Shown: positions 8,239 to 16,700 of the stretch, piece after piece
How the letters are laid out: each line of letters starts with the position of its first letter
How positions within the stretch are numbered: the stretch's first letter is position 1
Source of the DNA: Planctomyces sp. SH-PL62
GTDB taxonomy: Bacteria; Planctomycetota; Planctomycetia; Isosphaerales; Isosphaeraceae
DNA length: 64,000 nucleotides
Assembly: GCF_001610895.1 (NCBI RefSeq)
Contig: NZ_CP011273.1
Location: 5,208,001 to 5,272,000, forward strand
Direction of reading: 5' to 3'
The notes under the pieces: model-generated
The model's input: the letters and a program-made list of their open reading frames with translations, nothing else
Databases searched by the model: none
Told to the model about the DNA's origin: nothing
Position numbers and translations under genes: made by a program

Positions 8239-9482
8239 CCCGAAAGCCTCCCGATCAGCTCGACCAAGGGGGTGAAGAACCCGATCGCCAGGAACAAGAC
8301 GAGCGCCCCGATCGACAGGATCACGAGCGGCCAGAGCGCCTGCGTCAGCAGGGCGAGCCTCAACCCGGCGCGGCGGTCGATCGCGTCGGCCAGGTCGGTC
8401 ATCGCCCAGGGGAGGTTGCCGACGGCCGCGGCCGACGTCAGGACCTCGCGGTCGGCCGGGCGGATGAGCCCGTGTCGCAGCAGCGTGTCGCGCCAGTCGC
8501 CGCCGCGGGCCACTTCCTGTTCGACCGAGGCGAGCCGCCGCCGGACCCATCCGGTCGGATACCGGCTCGCCAGGATTTTCAGCCCCTTCTCAATGGGGCG
8601 ATCGGCCTCGGCGGTCATCGCCAGGGAGCGCAGGATGAGGGCCGCGTGCCGACGCCGGAACAGGCGGCCGATCAGCGGGATGTCGACGCTCGCCCCGCCG
8701 GCCAGGGCGCGAGGGATGATGAGCATCAGGGCCACCGTCAGCAGCGGCAGCCAGATCGGGACGAGCAGCCGCTCGACCATGAAATGCGAACCGCTGATGA
8801 GGAGGATCGTCGACGCGGGCAGGGGGACGCCGAAGTCGTTGAAGATCGCCTCGAACTTCGGCACGATGAAATAGAGGAGGAAGGACGTGATCACCTGCAT
8901 GATCAGGAGCACGCCCAGCAGGTATGCCGCCTGCGAGCCGAGCGTCGTGCCGGTCGCCGACCGGGTCGACTGGACCTCGGCCGCCTTGCGAAGTGCCGGC
9001 CCCACCCGCCCGGAATCCTCGCCGATTTGGACGAGCAAGGCCGCCTCCGCCGGGATCAGGCCGGGCTCTCCGCGCAGGGCCTCGGAGAGCGAGGCCCCCT
9101 GTTCGAGGGACGCGGCCAGGCGCGACAGGCGGCGGCGGAACCGGCCGCGATACTGGTTCGCGAAGGCTTCCACCGTCGTCGCCAGCGGCATGCGATGGTC
9201 GGCGGCGATCGCCAGCATCCAGAGCAGCGAGTATCTCTGCCCGGCGCGGCCGCGGACCCCCACCACCACCAGGCCGACGATCAGCGCCAGCGTCAGGAGG
9301 ATGAGCAGCACGACGGCCCAGCCGCCGATCGCGGCGAAGGCGCCGAAGAAGAGCGCCACTCCGAACACGAGGATCAGCAGGTGCCACAGTCGCAACGGCT
9401 CGCCGCCGGCGACCGTCGGCCCCGGTAGGTCGACCGGTGGACCCGCTGAACCCGAACCGCCCGTCTCCCGCGCCTGGCTCAT
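8235..9482 (-). CDS. GspF-family inner-membrane platform protein (third in operon)
   Basis: 415 residues. Unlike its two paralogues it starts with two extra hydrophobic helices (LWHLLILVFGVALFFGAFAAI and AVVLLILLTLALIVGLVVVGV). Two T2SSF domains follow: the first with SRLAASLEQGASLSEAL...LVQIGEDSGRVGPAL, the second with ILRSLAMTAEADRPIEKGLKIL and LTSAAAVGNLPWAM. They are separated by membrane helices, and one helix closes the C-terminus (PLVILSIGALVLFLAIGFFTPLVELIGRL). GspF/PilC proteins anchor the assembly ATPase at the inner membrane. One base separates it from the small membrane gene upstream, and it overlaps the next gene by 4 bp. Confidence 0.87.
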   Translation of the reverse strand: MSQARETGGSGSAGPPVDLPGPTVAGGEPLRLWHLLILVFGVALFFGAFAAIGGWAVVLLILLTLALIVGLVVVGVRGRAGQRYSLLWMLAIAADHRMPLATTVEAFANQYRGRFRRRLSRLAASLEQGASLSEALRGEPGLIPAEAALLVQIGEDSGRVGPALRKAAEVQSTRSATGTTLGSQAAYLLGVLLIMQVITSFLLYFIVPKFEAIFNDFGVPLPASTILLISGSHFMVERLLVPIWLPLLTVALMLIIPRALAGGASVDIPLIGRLFRRRHAALILRSLAMTAEADRPIEKGLKILASRYPTGWVRRRLASVEQEVARGGDWRDTLLRHGLIRPADREVLTSAAAVGNLPWAMTDLADAIDRRAGLRLALLTQALWPLVILSIGALVLFLAIGFFTPLVELIGRLSG

Positions 9483-9483
9483 G

Positions 9484-9729
9484 TCAACGACTCCGAAGTA
9501 CGACCAGGACCTCGAGGATCAGCCCCAACGTCACGAATCCGACGCTCACGGCGGACGCCGCCAGGCAGCCCAGCAACATCTCGACCCGCGAGGGCTCGAA
9601 CCGCGCGAGGCCCAGCAGGGCGACCGGCAGGATCGCCGCGCCCGCCGCGAAGCACGCCGCCTGCGCGAATCGCAGGGCCGTCGACTCGTCGCAGACCCTG
9701 AGGCTCGCCAATCTCGCAAGGCTTCTCAT
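9484..9729 (-). CDS. Small two-helix membrane protein in the pseudopilus operon
   Basis: 81 residues with two predicted membrane helices (ALRFAQAACFAAGAAILPVALLGLA and MLLGCLAASAVSVGFVTLGLILEVLVVL). An AGGAGAT ribosome site lies about 8 bases before the ATG. It sits between two gspF genes, 31 bp after one and 1 bp before the other, so it is surely co-expressed. I recognise no family. Given its position it may help assemble or select between the platform proteins, but that is only a guess from context. Confidence 0.65.
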   Translation of the reverse strand: MRSLARLASLRVCDESTALRFAQAACFAAGAAILPVALLGLARFEPSRVEMLLGCLAASAVSVGFVTLGLILEVLVVLRSR

Positions 9730-9760
9730 ATGATCTCATCTCCTCAAGAGCGATCCGGCC

Positions 9761-10990
9761 TCAGCCCGAGAGCTTGGACACGAGCGTGATCAGGGGGAGG
9801 AACATGCCGATCACGATGACGGCGACGCCGAGGAAGACGCCGACCATCGCCAGGAACGCCAGCACGGCGCCGCCGAACGAGGACTCGGCGCGGGAGCGGG
9901 CCTGGAACGTCTCGGCGGCCATCTTCAGCACCTCGACGGTCGCCGCCCGGTCCTCGGCCCAGCGCAGGAGCCTGGGGAGCCCCCGGGGCATCGCGCGGCG
10001 GATCGCCCGGGCGCCAGCCCTGGCGTCGACCAGGTCGTCCAGCGCCGGCGCGGGCGAGCCCTCGAAATCGGCGTCCCCGGCGCCCCCCTCGGACGTCGCC
10101 GGCTTGGGCTCGCCCGGGTCTAGCGGCCCGAACGGACCCCTCGGCGTCGCGATCGATTCCCCTTCCATGGCGGTCGAGAGTGCCGCCCCCTTCTCCACCT
10201 GGAGCGCCATCGCGCGGCAGGCCAGGTGCACGTCCGCGTCCTCGACCCCCGCCCCGGTGAGCCGGAGCGCCTCGGGGAGCGGCAGCTTGGATTCCAGGAG
10301 CATCGCCAGCAGGTGGCAGAATTCGGCCCACGAGGTGTATCGCCAGAGCGCCCCGATGATCGGCATCCGGGCGAACAGGCTGTTGCGCGTCGCCCGCGAG
10401 AGGACCAGCCCGGTGAACAGCCAGGCGCCTAACAGGACCGCCAGGAGCGCCGCCAGGATCGGCCATCCCGTCCGCGCGGCGTGCGAGACGAACAGGAGGA
10501 CGCGGGTCATCACCGGGAGGGAGATGCCGAAGTCCATGAAGATGTTTTCGAACCTGGACACGATCAGCACGTCGACGAGGACCCAGAGCACGACGGCCAG
10601 GGCGATCGCGAACAGCGGGTAGGCCAGGCCGAGCCAGAACGATCGCTTCAGCTCGGCACCGACGGTCGCGACGGCGGAGAACCGGCCGAGGACCTCGCCG
10701 AGGTCGCCCGTGCGGAGCCCCGCCCGGATGAGGCCGCGGAGGTGGGGCGGGATCGCCCCCGCCTCGCTGGCGATCGCCTGCTCCAGCGGAACGCCCCGTT
10801 CGATGGCGTCGGCCAGGCCCCGGAGGGCGTCGCGGAAGGCCCCGCGCGGGGTCTCCTCGGCCAGGGCCCGCAGGCCGGGCCCCAGCGGGAGCCCGGACCT
10901 GGCGACGCCGGCGAGGTGCTGCGACAACCGGGTCGCTTCGTCCGGGGTCAGCTCCCCGCCCGTCTGCTTCTCGTCTCGCGGTTCCGTCAT
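9761..10990 (-). CDS. GspF-family inner-membrane platform protein (second in operon)
   Basis: 409 residues from the ATG at 10990, which has GAGG 10 bases upstream; a GTG 9 bases earlier is less well placed. There are two T2SSF domains (LAGVARSGLPLGPGLRAL...LIRAGLRTGDLGEVLGRF, and FCHLLAMLLESKLPLPEALRL) with the standard helices. Unusually, the second domain is interrupted by about 60 residues of low-complexity acidic/Pro sequence (from GPFGPLDPGEPKPATSEGG to ALDDLVDARAG) before the final LLRWAEDRAATVEVLKMAAE and the closing helix. A 65-bp gap separates it from the gspF gene upstream. Confidence 0.87.
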   Translation of the reverse strand: MTEPRDEKQTGGELTPDEATRLSQHLAGVARSGLPLGPGLRALAEETPRGAFRDALRGLADAIERGVPLEQAIASEAGAIPPHLRGLIRAGLRTGDLGEVLGRFSAVATVGAELKRSFWLGLAYPLFAIALAVVLWVLVDVLIVSRFENIFMDFGISLPVMTRVLLFVSHAARTGWPILAALLAVLLGAWLFTGLVLSRATRNSLFARMPIIGALWRYTSWAEFCHLLAMLLESKLPLPEALRLTGAGVEDADVHLACRAMALQVEKGAALSTAMEGESIATPRGPFGPLDPGEPKPATSEGGAGDADFEGSPAPALDDLVDARAGARAIRRAMPRGLPRLLRWAEDRAATVEVLKMAAETFQARSRAESSFGGAVLAFLAMVGVFLGVAVIVIGMFLPLITLVSKLSG

Positions 10991-11055
10991 GGCTGACACG
11001 CCTCGGCTTCGGGTAGGTCGGTTCGGGCCTTACGAGGGGAGCGCGACCGCCCGGG

Positions 11056-12144
11056 TCAGGGGCCCGCAAGCTCGCGCAGCATCCCGGTCAGCGGCAGAAA
11101 CAGGGAGAGGGCGTAGAGCAAGGTCGCCGACGTCCCCACGACGATCATGATGAGCGACGGCAGGAAGATGCGGATTTTCTCGGCCTTGAACGCGGCGCGG
11201 GCGCGGTACATCGGTGCCAGGTTGCGGAGGGCCCCCACCACCGAGCCCTCGGAATGGCCGTGCGTCAGGACCCAGCGGAGCATCGGGGCGAACGATCGGA
11301 AGCCCCCGTCCGCGACCGCCTGCCGCGCCGAGGCTCCCCGCTCCAGTTCGAGGGAGAGGCCGCGTGCGTCGGCGATCAGCGAGGCGTCGCCCGTCGCCTC
11401 GGCGGCCAGGGAGACGGCCCTGGGATACGCGACCTGATTCTCCAGCAGCAGGGCGAGCAGGTCGGCGAACCCGGCCGACTGATAGTCCCGCACCAGCGAA
11501 CGCATCCAGGGGAAGAGGCCCAGGAACGTCCAGGAGGAGGCGTCCAGCCGCGAGGCCCTCCCCGACCGCACCCAGGCGACGGCGATCGCCACCAGCACGA
11601 TCGGCCAGATCGGCCACCAGAGCCAGGCGGTCCGGCCGATCCCCTCGACGAACTCGAGCGCCCGCGTCGCCGGCAGGCCGAGCGACGCGAAGGCCTCGGC
11701 GAACCGCGGGGCGACGACGACCACGAGTCCCACGAACAACGCGTAGGCCAGGGTCGCGACGACCAGCGGATACCACAGGGCCAGGCCGACCGTATTGCGG
11801 GCCTCGACGAACCCCCGAAGGTAGCTCGACATCCCCGCCAGGGCCTTCCCCACGTCGCCCGTCCGCACCCCCGCCTCGACCACGGCGCGATACAAGGGCG
11901 GGATCGATCCGGCCTCGGCGTCGAGCGCCTCCACCAGGCTCTCGCCGCGCTTCATCCGACCCGCCAGCGTCGCGGCGATCCCCCGGAGCCGGCCCGGAAG
12001 CTCGCCGCTCGTGCGGCCCAGCCCCGCCTCCAGCGGCGACCCGGCCTTCACCAGGGCCGCGATCTCCTCGTTGAGCGCGACCAGCTCCTCGACCGTCACC
12101 GGCCGACCGACCCCGCCGCCGCCTTCAGACCCGGTGCTCGCCAT
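11056..12144 (-). CDS. GspF-family inner-membrane platform protein (first in operon)
   Basis: 362 residues from the ATG at 12144, preceded by a G-rich GGGGGTGG. The frame stays open upstream to a TTG at 12231, but those codons run through the palindromic spacer and their candidate starts lack ribosome sites. Two T2SSF domains are visible: LNEEIAALVKAGSPLEAGLG...VVEAGVRTGDVGKALAGM, then FADLLALLLENQVAYPRAVSLA...LTHGHSEGSVVGAL. Three helices are in the usual places. It directly follows gspE, the typical E-F order. The three paralogues are clearly diverged from one another, not recent copies. Confidence 0.85.
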   Translation of the reverse strand: MASTGSEGGGGVGRPVTVEELVALNEEIAALVKAGSPLEAGLGRTSGELPGRLRGIAATLAGRMKRGESLVEALDAEAGSIPPLYRAVVEAGVRTGDVGKALAGMSSYLRGFVEARNTVGLALWYPLVVATLAYALFVGLVVVVAPRFAEAFASLGLPATRALEFVEGIGRTAWLWWPIWPIVLVAIAVAWVRSGRASRLDASSWTFLGLFPWMRSLVRDYQSAGFADLLALLLENQVAYPRAVSLAAEATGDASLIADARGLSLELERGASARQAVADGGFRSFAPMLRWVLTHGHSEGSVVGALRNLAPMYRARAAFKAEKIRIFLPSLIMIVVGTSATLLYALSLFLPLTGMLRELAGP

Positions 12145-12190
12145 CCGGCCACCCCCGCGGTTCGTCCTCGCCCACAGCCGCCTCGCAGCC

Positions 12191-12290
12191 TCGGACATTT
12201 GTGACAGAATCATGTCTATCACATCTGTCAAAGGGCGTCAAGCACCGCGACGACGGAATTCCGACATTTGTCGGACAGGGTCGGGCGGGA
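12191..12290 (-). promoter_or_regulatory. Palindrome-rich spacer between gspE and the first gspF
   Basis: Two copies of GACATTTGT (12194-12202 and 12263-12271) flank this spacer. The second is part of a near-perfect palindrome TCCGACA-TT-TGTCGGA (12260-12275). The first begins an interrupted inverted repeat, TTTGTGACAGA...TCTGTCAAA. On the minus strand there is a consensus -35-like TTGACA (12226-12231) but no convincing -10. It is markedly less GC-rich than its surroundings. It may hold an operator or an internal promoter for the gspF part of the operon. Confidence 0.4.
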
Positions 12291-13508
12291 TCAGGAAGAG
12301 ATGGGGAAACGGCCGTCCATGCCGAGAACGCGGCGGATCTCGGCGGGGGAGGTCCGGCCTTCCGCGACGGCGGCGGAGGCGCGCGCCCAGCGGGTTTTCA
12401 TGCCGGCCTCGACGGCGATCGCTTCGAGGCGGCGGACGTCGGCGCGGGCGAGGACGGCCCGGCCGAGATCGTCGTCGAGCGGGGGGAGCATCTCGGCCAG
12501 GACGAGGCGGCCGGAGTAGCCCGACCCGCCGCACTCGGCGCACCCGCGGGCGATCCGGGCGGAGGCGACGGGGATCCCCAGAAAGGCGGTCGGGTCGTCG
12601 GTCTCGATCGAGCAGGAGGGGCAGAGCTTGCGGGCCAGGCGGAGGGCGACCATGGCGCGGAGGCCGCTGCGGATCGCGTAGGGCTCGATCCCCATGTCGA
12701 GCAGGCGGCCGACGACCTCGCACGCGCTGCCGGCGTGGAAGGTCGTCAGGGTGAGGTGGCCGGTGAGCGCGGCCTGGAGCGTGGTCTCGGCGGTCGCCCG
12801 GTCGCGGATCTCGCCGACCGCGAGGACCTCGGGGTCTTGCCGAAGCAGGGCGCGGAGGCCCGCTTCGAGCGTCAGCCCGGCGGCCACGTCGACCTGCGAC
12901 TGCGAGACGCCGTCGAGCGCGGACTCGATCGGGTCTTCCAGCGTCGCCAGGCTGCGACGGCCGTCGGTGCGGCGTGCCAGCTCGCGGAGGCAGGCGTAGA
13001 TCGTGGTGGTCTTGCCGCTGCCGGCCGGGCCGGCGAGCACGATCGCGCCGGAGGTCTCGTCGAGCAGGCGGGAGAGGGTCTCGCGGACCTCCTCGGGGAG
13101 GCCCAGGTCATCCAGCACCAGGAATCGGCCGGGTCCGCCGAACAGCCGGACGACGGCCTTCTCGCCGTGGAGCGTGGGAAACGTGGAGAGCCGCATCTCG
13201 ACCCGGTCCGGGGCGCGGCGAATGCGGCCTTCCTGGGGGGCGTCGGTCTTGTACGTGAGCAGCTCGGCCAAGACCTTCAGGCGGGCCACGACGTTGGGCG
13301 ATCCCGCCTTGGGCAGGACGGCGACCGGGTGGAGAACGCCGTCGATCCGCCACCGGACGTCGAGGCCGTCGGCCAGGGGCCGGATGTGGACGTCGCTGGC
13401 CCCCGCGCGCTCGGCACCGGCGAGCACGGCGTCGACGACCTCGGTGGCGTACCGGGGCGATCCCGGATCGAGGGCCTTCAGGGTTCCCGAGAGGAGCGGT
13501 CCGGTCAT
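12291..13508 (-). CDS. GspE/PilB-type secretion ATPase, short form
   Basis: 405 residues. It has the N2-type domain (ASDVHIRPLADGLDVRWRIDG) and a RecA-like ATPase with Walker A GPAGSGKTT (160-168), Asp box LEDPIE (190-195), Walker B VLAVGEIRD (228-236) and His box GHLTLTTFHAG (250-260). A zinc motif follows (C296-PSC299 and C323-AEC326). It powers pseudopilus assembly from the cytoplasmic face. The usual N1/MshEN domain is missing: GspE/PilB proteins are normally about 500-570 residues. The gene starts 6 bp after the zinc-ribbon gene stop, so the two are probably coupled. The presence of the zinc motif and IRPLADG favours an extension ATPase over PilT. Confidence 0.92.
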   Translation of the reverse strand: MTGPLLSGTLKALDPGSPRYATEVVDAVLAGAERAGASDVHIRPLADGLDVRWRIDGVLHPVAVLPKAGSPNVVARLKVLAELLTYKTDAPQEGRIRRAPDRVEMRLSTFPTLHGEKAVVRLFGGPGRFLVLDDLGLPEEVRETLSRLLDETSGAIVLAGPAGSGKTTTIYACLRELARRTDGRRSLATLEDPIESALDGVSQSQVDVAAGLTLEAGLRALLRQDPEVLAVGEIRDRATAETTLQAALTGHLTLTTFHAGSACEVVGRLLDMGIEPYAIRSGLRAMVALRLARKLCPSCSIETDDPTAFLGIPVASARIARGCAECGGSGYSGRLVLAEMLPPLDDDLGRAVLARADVRRLEAIAVEAGMKTRWARASAAVAEGRTSPAEIRRVLGMDGRFPISS

Positions 13509-13514
13509 GTCAAA

Positions 13515-13688
13515 TCACCCCCGACCCCCCTCGCAGCAGGTCTCGCAGATCGTATGGCAGCGCGAGCAGAGGAGCTTCCCCCGCCGTTCGACCAGCCGCC
13601 CGCCGCACACCGGACATGCGGGCCGACAGGCATTCGGGTCCGTCGGAGGGGGCGTCGGCGCGGGCGGGCCTGGCGGCTGATCGGGCAT
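13515..13688 (-). CDS. 57-residue zinc-ribbon protein preceding gspE
   Basis: A short ORF with a Pro-rich start (MPDQPPGPPAPTPPPTD) and a Cys-rich body: C25-PVC28 and C41-SRC44 make a classical zinc ribbon, followed by C48-ETC51-C52-EGG. It ends 6 bp before the gspE start on the same strand, so it is probably translated with it. An RBS-like GAAAGGGT (minus strand) stands a few bases before the ATG. I do not recognise the family. It may be an accessory or regulator of the operon. Being Cys-dense and Pro-rich in a tight operon argues for a real gene. Confidence 0.6.
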   Translation of the reverse strand: MPDQPPGPPAPTPPPTDPNACRPACPVCGGRLVERRGKLLCSRCHTICETCCEGGRG

Positions 13689-13724
13689 GGTCGACCCTTT
13701 CCGAGAGGTGCCGGATCGCTCCCC

Positions 13725-13751
13725 CGCCCTTCCCCGCGACGAGGAAGGGCG
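13725..13751 (-). terminator. Hairpin between the cytochrome c gene and the zinc-ribbon gene
   Basis: Perfect 9-bp stem CGCCCTTCC / GGAAGGGCG with a 9-base loop, 14 bases past the stop at 13766. There is no T-run on the minus strand, so it may act as a processing or attenuation hairpin. It resembles the repeat element at 3881-3930. Confidence 0.4.
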
Positions 13752-13765
13752 AAGGAGCATGAGGG

Positions 13766-16700
13766 TTACTTGCCCAGCACGGGGCGGGCCTTCGCGGGGG
13801 AGCCTTCGACGTCTTCGAGGACGCCGCGGACGCCGGCCTCGCGGCGGCCGGGCTCGAAGGCGACGTAGACCGCATGGACGCCGCGATCGAGATCGAGCGT
13901 CAGCGCGTCGGGCGAGCCCGGGTCGGGCTCGACGCGGCGGCCGTCGACCCAGAACGCGAGATCGCGAGCCGAGTCGAACTTGAGGCGGATCGGGCCGGGC
14001 GTCGTGACCTCCACGTCGGTCCGCACCAGCGCGATCGGCGGGGCGGCGTTCACGCGGGGGTTCACCGGCAGCTCCTGCGAGATCAGCCGGCCGCCGACGC
14101 TGGCGTAGAGCGGCTTCCAGCCGAGCGACTCGTTCTGGATCACGGATTCCAGGCTGGTCCGGATCATCGCCGTGGCGGCCTCCGGCGTGGCGGCGAGGAC
14201 GCGCCAGCGGCGGAGGATGCGATCCTGGCTCACCGCGTAGTCGCCGATCTTGCCGAGTCGCGAGAGGAAGGAAACGAGGTCGACCAGCTCGGCCTGGGTC
14301 AGCGGGTCGACAAGCCCGGCGGGCATGATCGATCCGGCGATCTTCTGCTCCTCGATCGAGTCGAGGGGGACGGCGATCTCCTGATCGTCGGCGTCGCGGA
14401 GGACCAGTTCCGAGTCGGTCTGCCGGACGCGGATGCCGGTGACGATCCGGCCCTCGTCGGTGGCGACGACGGTGGCGTGGTAGTTCTCCTTGACGGCCTT
14501 GTTCGGCTCCAGGAGCGAGTCGAGCAGGTAGTCGAGGGGGGCGCTGGCGCCGATGCTCTCCAGGCTGGGGCCGACCTGGCCGCCGGCGCCGGCGACGGCG
14601 TGGCACTTGAGGCAGGTCATCGCCTCGCGGCGGAAGACGGCCTCGCCCCGGGCGGGGTCGCCCTGGGAAATGGCTGCGAGGATCGCGGACTTCTCCTCGG
14701 TCGAATAGGTCCGGTTGGCGTCGTTCAGCGAGCCGGAACGGGCGAGGGCGTCGATCAGGTCCTGCGCCGAGCGTCCGCTGGCGCGAATGTCGCGGACGGC
14801 GAGCTTGGCCAGGTCGGAGTCGAGCTTGACGGCGTCGAGGGCCTTCGCCAGCGCGGCGGGCCCGTCGCGACGGTCGAGGAAGCTGTTGAGGACGGCCTGC
14901 GCCTCGCCGAGGCGGTCGGCCTTCAGCTCGGACATCCAGGACGCTGCGCGGTCGGCGACGGCCGTCGGATCGTGGCCGGCGAGGCTGGCGATCGCCAGCG
15001 TCCGGCCGACCGGATCGGCGCCGGGCTCGGCGAGCCCGGCCACCAGTCGCGTGGATTCGGCGTCGCCGAAGGCGATCAGGCCGCGAATCGCCTCCATGCG
15101 GAGGGACGCGGGGGAGTCGGCGGCGAGGGCCAGTTCGGCGAGCCGGGGCCGAAGGCCGCCGACCTTCCAGGCACCGACCGCCGCGACGGCCGCCGACCGC
15201 AGGGCCTCGTCGGGCTGGGACAGGAGCGGCGCGATCCGCTCCAGGTCGCCGGCGGGGACGATCTTGCGCTCCCGGCCGGCGCGGACCAGGGCGTTGAGCA
15301 AGGCGGCCTGCCGCGCGGTCGGCATGGCGTCCTTCTTCTCGATCAGGTCCAGCAGCAGGCCCAGCTCGGGCGGCCCGCCGACGGCGGCGATCAGGTTGAG
15401 CGCCGCGGCGTCCTGCTCGTGAGGGACGCGGCCTTGCTTGTACAGCGTCAGGAGCGGCTGGAGGACATCGGGCGAGCCCAGCGCCTGGAGCGCGAAGACG
15501 AGGCGGGCGGCGTGGCCGTCGAAGTCGAAGCGGCCGGCCTGCACGGCGGGGAGCCAGGCGGGGGCCAGGTCGCGGGCGGTCAGCCAGAGGGCGTAGTCGA
15601 GGAAGCCGTCGACCGGCTTGTCGAGCGCCTGGAAGGCCAGCGACGCCGCCTTCTCGCTCGGCATCCGGGCCAGCGAGCGGACGGATTCGAGGCGGACCCT
15701 CGGGTTCTCGTCGGTCGCGAGCGGGGCGAGGAGGGCGTCGGGATCGGAGACCCGGCCCTTCCAGAAGGGGACGATCCGGGCGGCCGCGGCGCGGACGCGG
15801 GCGTCGTTCGAGGCGAGGGCCTGGTCCAGCAGCGCGGGCTCGGCGACGTCGAGCGCCTGATAGGTCCAGAGCCCTTCCAGCCGGTTCCGCTCGAAGTCGG
15901 CGTCGGCCGAGTCGAGCGCGGCGACCCAGGCGGCGAGGGCCGGGACGACGGCGGCGGCCCCGCGCTCCTTGAGGACGCGCTTGGACTGGCGGCGGGTGTA
16001 CTCCTCGGGCGCCTTGAGGGCTTCGAGCAGGTGGGGGACGTCGGCGTCGACCAGCCGGGGCCGCTCGACGAGCGGGCGGTCCTTGGCGGTGACCCGCCAG
16101 ATGCGGCCCCGGGTGTGGTCGCGGCGGGGGTCGCGGAAGTCGACCTCGCCGTGCTGGATGATCGGGTTGTACCAGTCGGCGATGTAGATCGCGCCGTCGG
16201 GGCCCATGAGGACGTCGATGGGCCGGAACGAGACGTGCGTGGTCTTGATCAGCTCGGACTGCTCGCGCGAGGCGAAGCCGGCGCCGTCGTCGGAGATCAC
16301 GAACCGGCAGACGCGGTTGCCCCGGAAGTCGTTCGTGAGCAGGCTCCCCTGCCACGAGTCGGGCAGGTGCCGCCCGCTGGCGACCTCAAGCCCGCAGTAT
16401 TTGGGGCTGCCGGGGTTGAGCCCCTTGAGGATGCGGACGGCGTCGACCGCCGTGACGTAGGATGCGCCCGGGAGGCAGTAGTTGATCCCTTCGCCGCCGG
16501 CGCCGTCGGTCGCGAACGACTGGCCCCAGGCGTCGATCTGGTGGCCCCAGGTGTTGACCAGCCCCCGGATGAAGACGTCCAGCTCCATCGTCTCGGGGCG
16601 GAACCGCCAGATCCCGCCGCCGTTGAGCCGACGGACCCCGTGGGGCGTCTCCAGGTGGCTGTGAATGTAGATCGACTGGTTAAAGTAGAGCATCCCATCG

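Noticed and set aside
12145-12231. TTG at 12231 as start of the first gspF
   Set aside because: It would translate the palindromic spacer; none of the starts there has a ribosome site and GspF homology begins after 12144.
13515-16355. 946-residue minus-strand frame in another phase across the dehydrogenase gene
   Set aside because: Only its last 57 codons (zinc ribbon) look like protein; the rest is Arg/Pro-rich shadow.
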